Positions 58,931 to 64,000 of a stretch of DNA of 64,000 nt are shown here, piece by piece (position 1 is the first letter of the stretch; every line of letters starts with the position of its first letter). The translations under genes were made by a program, and so were the position numbers. This DNA comes from Botryotinia globosa (Eukaryota > Ascomycota > Leotiomycetes > Helotiales > Sclerotiniaceae): positions 744,001 through 808,000 of the forward strand of contig RCSZ01000004.1 of assembly GCA_014898425.1 (NCBI GenBank). The letters are read 5' to 3'. Below the pieces are notes generated by a model. It saw only the letters and a list, made by a program, of their open reading frames with translations. It had not been told where the DNA came from and did not search any database.

Positions 58931-59808
58931 CTACTGGGGATTCTCAATTGTTCCGCCAGCCGATAGTGTAGTTTTCTCCACCGTTCTAGCCCGCTTTATA
59001 ATACCTTCCCTACCTACATTAGAAGACGCTTGCTCACGAGAAGACACCATCTTTTGCCTTTCAGTCTGCATTTCATGGACTTTCCCCATGGCGGCAATCA
59101 ATTTGGCCCCTCTAGCCTTCTCTCCCCTTGTGGTTGAAGACACATCTATGCGTGGTTGTTTCAAACTCAATAAAGCTAAATCATGCTCTTCAGTAGCTCC
59201 ACTAGCATTACCTGACTGTTGAACTCGGGTGAATTTCTGAGACTCAAGCTGCTTTTCAAGCAGCTCATAAATCTTGATCATGAATGTCAACTCCTCCCAA
59301 GTTCCATATTCCTGTGATATATTAACTTGAATCTACAAGGATTTGGGGCTCAAAACTCACATTAATATTATTTGCTTGCAGCACTTGAAGCACTTGTTCC
59401 CCGAAACATTCCATGGCCCGTTCTCTCGCTTTCTACACAACATCAGCCAATTGCGAACTCCGTGTGATGTATAGGTACTTTTGTTATGCCAGATCTTCGA
59501 GGAGCCAATGCATGATATTCAATCGCATGATTTCTGCTGCAATGACGCAAAATACTCTTAGGGGCAAATCTGTTCTAATTGATCATTAATTAGCTATAAT
59601 TTGGGGCATCTTTATCGGAACATACCGTGTATTTACATAGACTCCCATCCTTATTAAGCGCACGACAGAAAATTTCGCCTTTAGGTATGTAATATCCTCT
59701 TCCAGTTCTTTTCGACTTTTCATCTATCCAATCTTCCATCTCCCATGCCGTCATTTCCTTCGGACGGGTAGTGAATTGGCGATACAGCTGGCCCAAACTG
59801 AAGTTCAT
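58931..59808 (-). CDS. Four-exon gene with a Cys/His cluster, unknown function
   Basis: Exons 59626-59808, 59479-59574, 59361-59432 and 58931-59311 give 243 residues. All three introns (51, 46 and 49 nt) have standard ends and keep one continuous frame, which is strong support for a real gene although no exon exceeds 130 codons. The N-terminal part reads MTAWEMEDWIDEKSKRTGRG, then FCRALNKDGSLCKYT, and across the first intron ILRHCSRNHAIEYH. The spacing of Cys and His (C-x9-C, then H-C-x3-H) suggests a small zinc-binding fold. An amphipathic helix (GEQVLQVLQANNINEYGTWE) and a basic, Ser/Thr-rich tail follow. No secretion or membrane signal is seen. I do not recognise the family. Confidence 0.68.
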
Positions 59809-60783
59809 TATATCTGATTGTTAATCAACGCTATGTGAGTCACTGCTGAGAGTCGGTATTATGGCTTTGCACTCGTATTTAGACTTGGAGGTGAATTTGA
59901 TATGGTGGGTAGGGCTATGAAGCACTGAGAATTGAGGTTTTGAATGTAGGCGATAAGAAGTCTAAAGATAGAATTGTCGATTACTGACAGATCAATATGA
60001 TTTTGATCAGAAGAACGTTTTATTTAATCAATAAAGTGATGCAAAGTGTTGTATTAGTTGAAAGAATAAGAATGGGAAGTAGCATGACCATGTCAAATCT
60101 GTATTATTCTCTCCTAGAACATGGAAGGAAACACCATCGCTTAGGTAGCAAAAGTCTTTCCAAGCAAGCACTCTTATGGTTCTTTCCATTGATAGCTATT
60201 TGTGGGAATGGATATCAAACCGAGGTATGGAATGCCACAAATCCTGTTGGAAAGCAAACGTGCAGCTGTGATGAATGAATTGATCAGATACAAATACACA
60301 TCGTTCACACATTACTTGATGCTCAGATCTGTAAATTACCTGTTTTCAAGCTTCCAAGATGATTGATCTAAGAAAGACTGATAATTTTCTCTGAAATGCG
60401 TTTAGACCCTTGAATACATATAACGCTTTTAGAATTAAACCATGAGTAGAAAAGATGAGATTATCTCTTCTGAAAGCATTGAGATTTATAAAACACATGA
60501 AGGTTCCACTCAATCTAAAAGAGGAACACAAATGCCAGAATCCATTTCGTGCTAATCGTTTGAATTAATGCTTTTCGTAGTCTATTCTTCATTCTTATTA
60601 TACCACCAAAGCTCCTCGGGTCCTGATATTCAATCTCATGCTACTATATCGCAATATCCACTTAGCTGACATTTATTTCCTCAAGTTTCTTGTATGTAGT
60701 AGCGGCTAAAAATCTTACAGATGGTACAGTCCATTTTCGAAGTAATTCTGCTATCTGTGGACTCTCTCTCGGATCTGCTTATT
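59809..60783. other. Intergenic region
   Basis: About 1 kb. A 93-codon plus-strand frame at 59997-60278 has no motif and is not called. Confidence 0.45.
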
Positions 60784-61760
60784 TCATCGTTGGCAAAGTA
60801 GGTTGAATTTTTGGCATAGAAAGATGGAAGATAGCTCACGATTCAATATCTCAGCACGTATCTTGTCATCGCGAAGAGCGTAGTAAAGATCATCCGCTGA
60901 AATAGTCTTAGTCGAATTCGATATTTTCTGTACTGTCTCCTGTTTCCACATGAAATGGGACTTCAATGAGTGCTTCAAAGAACAGACCAAGGTGTCCCAG
61001 TGATCTGACTTCCATTCCCCGTAGATTGTACCAACTATAAATTCTTCGCACATGGAAAGAGTTGTTGGTGAATAGTTGGCAACAGCGCAGTGTTATGAGA
61101 AGCTTTCTGGCAAGAGGTTTATAAAGGTAATTTCGTCAGGTAAACCAGGAGTTTTAAGATCATGGTAGTCCATAGTGACGATTAGTTCCCGCAACTCTCT
61201 AAAGAAATAAGCAAGAACGGTAGATAAGCGATGAAGATTTTCCCTGTCCATGAGAGCGTCTCGAGATGATGGGGTAATGGCTAAAATTTGGACCATCCAC
61301 TTGTCACGATAAAGAGTCGCGAGGCAGCTTATGTAGGTTGGCACTAACCAAATGTCGATTTCGCGCAGCCAAAGTATATCATTGGCGGCATTGTATATGG
61401 TCTTTGGTATTCTTCTAGATCCACTAGTACAACCGCTATAACGAGCTAATTGTCTTTGAATTGCTTTTTGACGAGTCAGACGATTGACGTAAAGCTGAGG
61501 ATGTCGTGGATCACTATAGAAGAGTCGAACATGATCGCGGGGCGAGGAACTATGTTCCATATTTTTGAATGAAACGGAAACAATTCTTGGAGCCTCGAGT
61601 GCGTAGTTCCATATTTTCAGCGAGGAGGAATTTTGTTAGTTTTTCTTCGCTTCCGTGGCTCATGACATCTATACAGTTCCTACTGCGATCATATTCACTT
61701 ACTTCTATTTCCGTTGGAAACCAATCAAATAGACCAAACCCCCCCGTTGGTGATTACCAT
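60784..61760 (-). pseudogene. Broken 2EXR domain gene
   Basis: The 2EXR start FGLFDWFPTEIE is readable, and after an 82-nt intron the domain continues LKIWNYALEAPRIVSVSFKN, then HPQLYVNR, YNAANDILWLREIDIWLVPT and ELRELIVTMDYHD. Three lesions are visible. A seven-G run (61739-61745) between the ATG at 61760 and the domain puts them out of frame; six Gs would restore MVITNGG. The acceptor expected before LKIW is CG (61621-61622) instead of AG, though the donor and a CTAAC branch point are intact. A TAA at 61093-61095 interrupts the frame, which then stays open for 100 codons in the same phase (CEEFIVGTIYGEWKSDHWD). One lesion could be a sequencing error; three make a pseudogene likely. Confidence 0.75.
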
Positions 61761-62021
61761 AACGCTTTCTCCTGCGACAGTGATGTCGAATCGTTTTTTT
61801 AGAATCGATTTCTTTCACGCCAATCATGCCGGCTAGAAGTGTTTGTACAGACTGGAGGCCAGCATTATTGATTGCAGAAAGAAAGTGATGTTTTCTTTTC
61901 GAAATTGATTCTAATTTGGTTTCTGAAAGCTCTGAATTTTGGTTGGCAGATATGGAGATAGTTAAATCGGGCGAAATTTGAGGGAAAACTCGGGAGCTGA
62001 GAACTTTGCTGGTTTGATATA

Positions 62022-62897
62022 AGTCAACCACCCTACTTTTGAGCCACCTCTATTTTGGGCTATCATTTTATACCAAAATTTACTTTTTAATTTATTAATA
62101 TCTTTATCAATAGTGAATATAATTTAATAGAAATTTATATATATATAATTCGAACTATTCAAGGCTTATATTAGAATTTTTAGATTTTTAGATTTTTTTT
62201 AGATCGATTTTAAAGTTTCAAAATATTGATTTTCAATTTATATAGAAATCATATACAAATTTAAAATTTTATAAAATCTAAAATAACTTTTGAAGAAAAA
62301 TAACTAAAAATAAATTATAAATTTTATTATAAATTTATCAAATTCCAAGTTTGAAAAATCTTAAAAAAAATAAAAAATTCCTTATAAACAAATATTTAAA
62401 AAGATATCCTCAAAATTACAGAGATTGTTTATACTATTCTCAACTCACTATATATTATATCTCTATATTTATTCGTTTTTTAAATTTTTTCTTAAATTTC
62501 TATATAGATTGAGATTTGAATTTTTCGAAAAGATAAATAATTTTCTTTTAATAATTGTTGTTGAAAAGTTATTAAAGATTATATTAAAGTTTGAAATTTA
62601 TATATAATTCCTATACAAATTCAAAAATCGATATTTTAAAGCTCTAAATCTCAATCCAGCAAAATCCTAAGATTTTAAATTTTTTAATATAAGCCTAAAA
62701 TAACTTAAATTATATAAATATGAATTTTTATTAAATTACATTCAATATTGATAGAGATATTGATAGACCAAAAAAGTAATTTTTGGTGTAAAAGGGTGGC
62801 CCGAAAGTAGAGTGATCGACTTATTGATAGAAATATTAATAGATTAAAAAATTGATTTTTGGTGTAAAAGAGTGGCCCGAAAGTGGGCTATTCGACT
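62022..62897. mobile_element. TA-flanked element with long inverted ends and AT-rich body
   Basis: The left end begins AGTCAACCACCC and the right end, reverse-complemented, AGTCGAATAGCCC, each directly next to TA (62020-62021 and 62898-62899). Inward, both ends carry GGCYC-RAAA-type blocks followed by a TATTAAT-rich stretch, so the inverted similarity extends for about 90 bp with many transitions. The body is extremely AT-rich and non-coding. It fits a RIP-mutated non-autonomous Tc1/mariner-type element of 876 bp. Confidence 0.7.
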
Positions 62898-62898
62898 T
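62744..62898 (+). repeat. Two tandem ~77-bp copies of the element's right end
   Basis: Two direct copies share TTTTTGGTGTAAAA and GTGGCCCGAAAGT and end in ATCGACTTA or TTCGACTTA. The right terminus of the element is therefore duplicated, and the left end shows a similar but more decayed doubling. Confidence 0.85.
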
Positions 62899-62999
62899 AA
62901 TATGAAATAAATTACAAAAAGTATTAATTCTATTTATTATTAATAATATATTGTATTTATTAATAATATATTGTATTTATTAATAATGAATATATAGTA

Positions 63000-63463
63000 C
63001 TAGGGCACTTCTATTTGGTCGACAGTCATTTTGCATCAAAACTCATCATTTAAATATATTTGTTTTTAAACAAAATTATATATTTATTTTTGAAATAATT
63101 ATATCAATTTATTTATTTTTATATTTTCTTTAATAAAAATTATTTATTTCATTTTTAGAAATTTTATATATTATAAAATATTCATTTAACGTTTTAAAAT
63201 TCGAATATATTAGAAATTACAGCCAAAATAAGCGAATTCTCACAAACTTTTTGATAAGAAAAATTTAAAAATATATATTATATCTATTAATTCTTAAAAA
63301 AAAAGGAAAATCTTATTATAAATATCATTTATATATAAATAATTAAATTATTGAATTTATTCAAAAAAAAAGCATTCAAAAGAATAATAATCTAATTTCT
63401 AAAAAGTAATAAAATGGTGTATTTGAGTGTATTTTTAAGATCGACCAAATAGAAGTGCACCGT
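63000..63463. mobile_element. Second TA-flanked inverted-repeat element
   Basis: The left end (63000-63023) and the reverse complement of the right end (63440-63463) share GCACTTCTATTTGGTCGA, and both lie next to TA (62998-62999, 63464-63465). The 464-bp element has an AT-rich, non-coding interior. It differs in end sequence from the neighbouring element and from those at 25604 and 29224, so it is a separate family. Size and TA flanks fit a MITE. Confidence 0.78.
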
Positions 63464-63465
63464 TA

Positions 63466-64000
63466 CTGTATTAATAATATTATGATATATGTATATTAAA
63501 TTTCTCTTTATCTCAAATATTGATTCTGATACTACAGGGATAGCTATGAGGTTGCAAAATGTCATTAAGGGTTCTCCGAAGATTAGTGAGAAAGCCGAAG
63601 TAGAGTCCCCTTTTAAGTAGCAATCATTGATGATTATTCTTGAAGGGTTGATGAAGTTTCATGTGAGATCGATCGGTTTCCGAAATCGAAGATGAAGATA
63701 AAGTCTCGAAGTACAGAGTTACCCGAGGGTTTACAGGTAGCCTTGGACATCAGACTATATTATATTTCAGCGAGCATATGAGCACAGCAAGATAGGGACA
63801 ATGTAGTGAATATCATGTATTGAACATAATAAAATGCATGCTACTTATCCACATAATAGGTAAAGATTATATTCTAGGATCAATCACATGTAGAAGATTC
63901 CAAGATTGGATTGATTCTCAAGTACCTGGTTAGTCATGAAAATGATTGCTATCAAATTTGACACAGATATTAGACTAGTTCTTGCTACAATCTCTACTTG
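63466..64000. other. Right-edge region without recognised genes
   Basis: Base composition returns to normal after about 63,530. No reading frame of note is present to the window end. Confidence 0.45.

Noticed and set aside
59997..60278. 93-codon plus-strand frame
   Set aside because: No family resemblance or splice support; could not be distinguished from chance.

Overview
This window looks like nuclear DNA of a filamentous ascomycete. The genes carry short introns (about 45-135 nt) with GTAAGT/GTATGT-type donors, CTAAC-type branch points and YAG acceptors. Most intergenic DNA is moderately AT-rich, and a few islands are extremely AT-rich, as expected where repeats have suffered repeat-induced point mutation (RIP). 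Gene content (2EXR proteins, XRCC4, Byr4, Scd6, a KPWE-motif peroxisomal protein, a dispersed 5S rRNA gene) fits Pezizomycotina. A leotiomycete of the Botrytis/Sclerotinia type is my guess, but I cannot prove it from the sequence alone. Exon-intron models below were built by reading splice sites and checking that phase and protein families stay continuous.

Layout. 1-22.4 kb is a housekeeping block: the start of an unknown gene running off the left edge, a 1639-residue charged coiled-coil protein, a 2EXR protein, pyruvate dehydrogenase E1 alpha, an F-box/WD40 protein of the Cdc4 type, a ZIP9-like metal transporter divergent from the histone acetyltransferase HAT1, a decayed pyrroline-5-carboxylate reductase copy, and the CTD kinase gamma subunit CTK3. 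23.1-31.0 kb is an accessory island: AT-rich blocks, two TA-flanked inverted-repeat elements, and small charged, helical-looking genes of unknown function, at least two of which share a two-exon design and an N-terminal motif. 31.0-33.8 kb is gene-free and carries an octamer satellite. 33.8-39.8 kb holds BYR4 and XRCC4, divergent around a 229-bp (ATT)n tract. 39.8-43.7 kb is gene-free apart from one 5S rRNA gene.

43.7-53.1 kb returns to ordinary genes: an RNase H-like protein with altered active-site residues, an aldo-keto reductase divergent from the SelO AMPylase, the mRNA decay/translation factor Scd6, and a peroxisomal KPWE-motif (Pex39-like) protein. 53-64 kb is a second accessory zone: one clear and one possible small secreted protein gene, an intact 2EXR gene, a four-exon gene of unknown function with a Cys/His cluster, a broken 2EXR gene, and two TA-flanked elements with AT-rich interiors.

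The genes do not form one pathway. The housekeeping genes are independent functions (carbon metabolism, chromatin, transcription, DNA repair, cytokinesis, RNA control). The parts most likely to be undescribed are the small-gene family at 26.7-31.0 kb, the Cys/His gene at 58.9-59.8 kb and the secreted genes at 54.5-55.9 kb.
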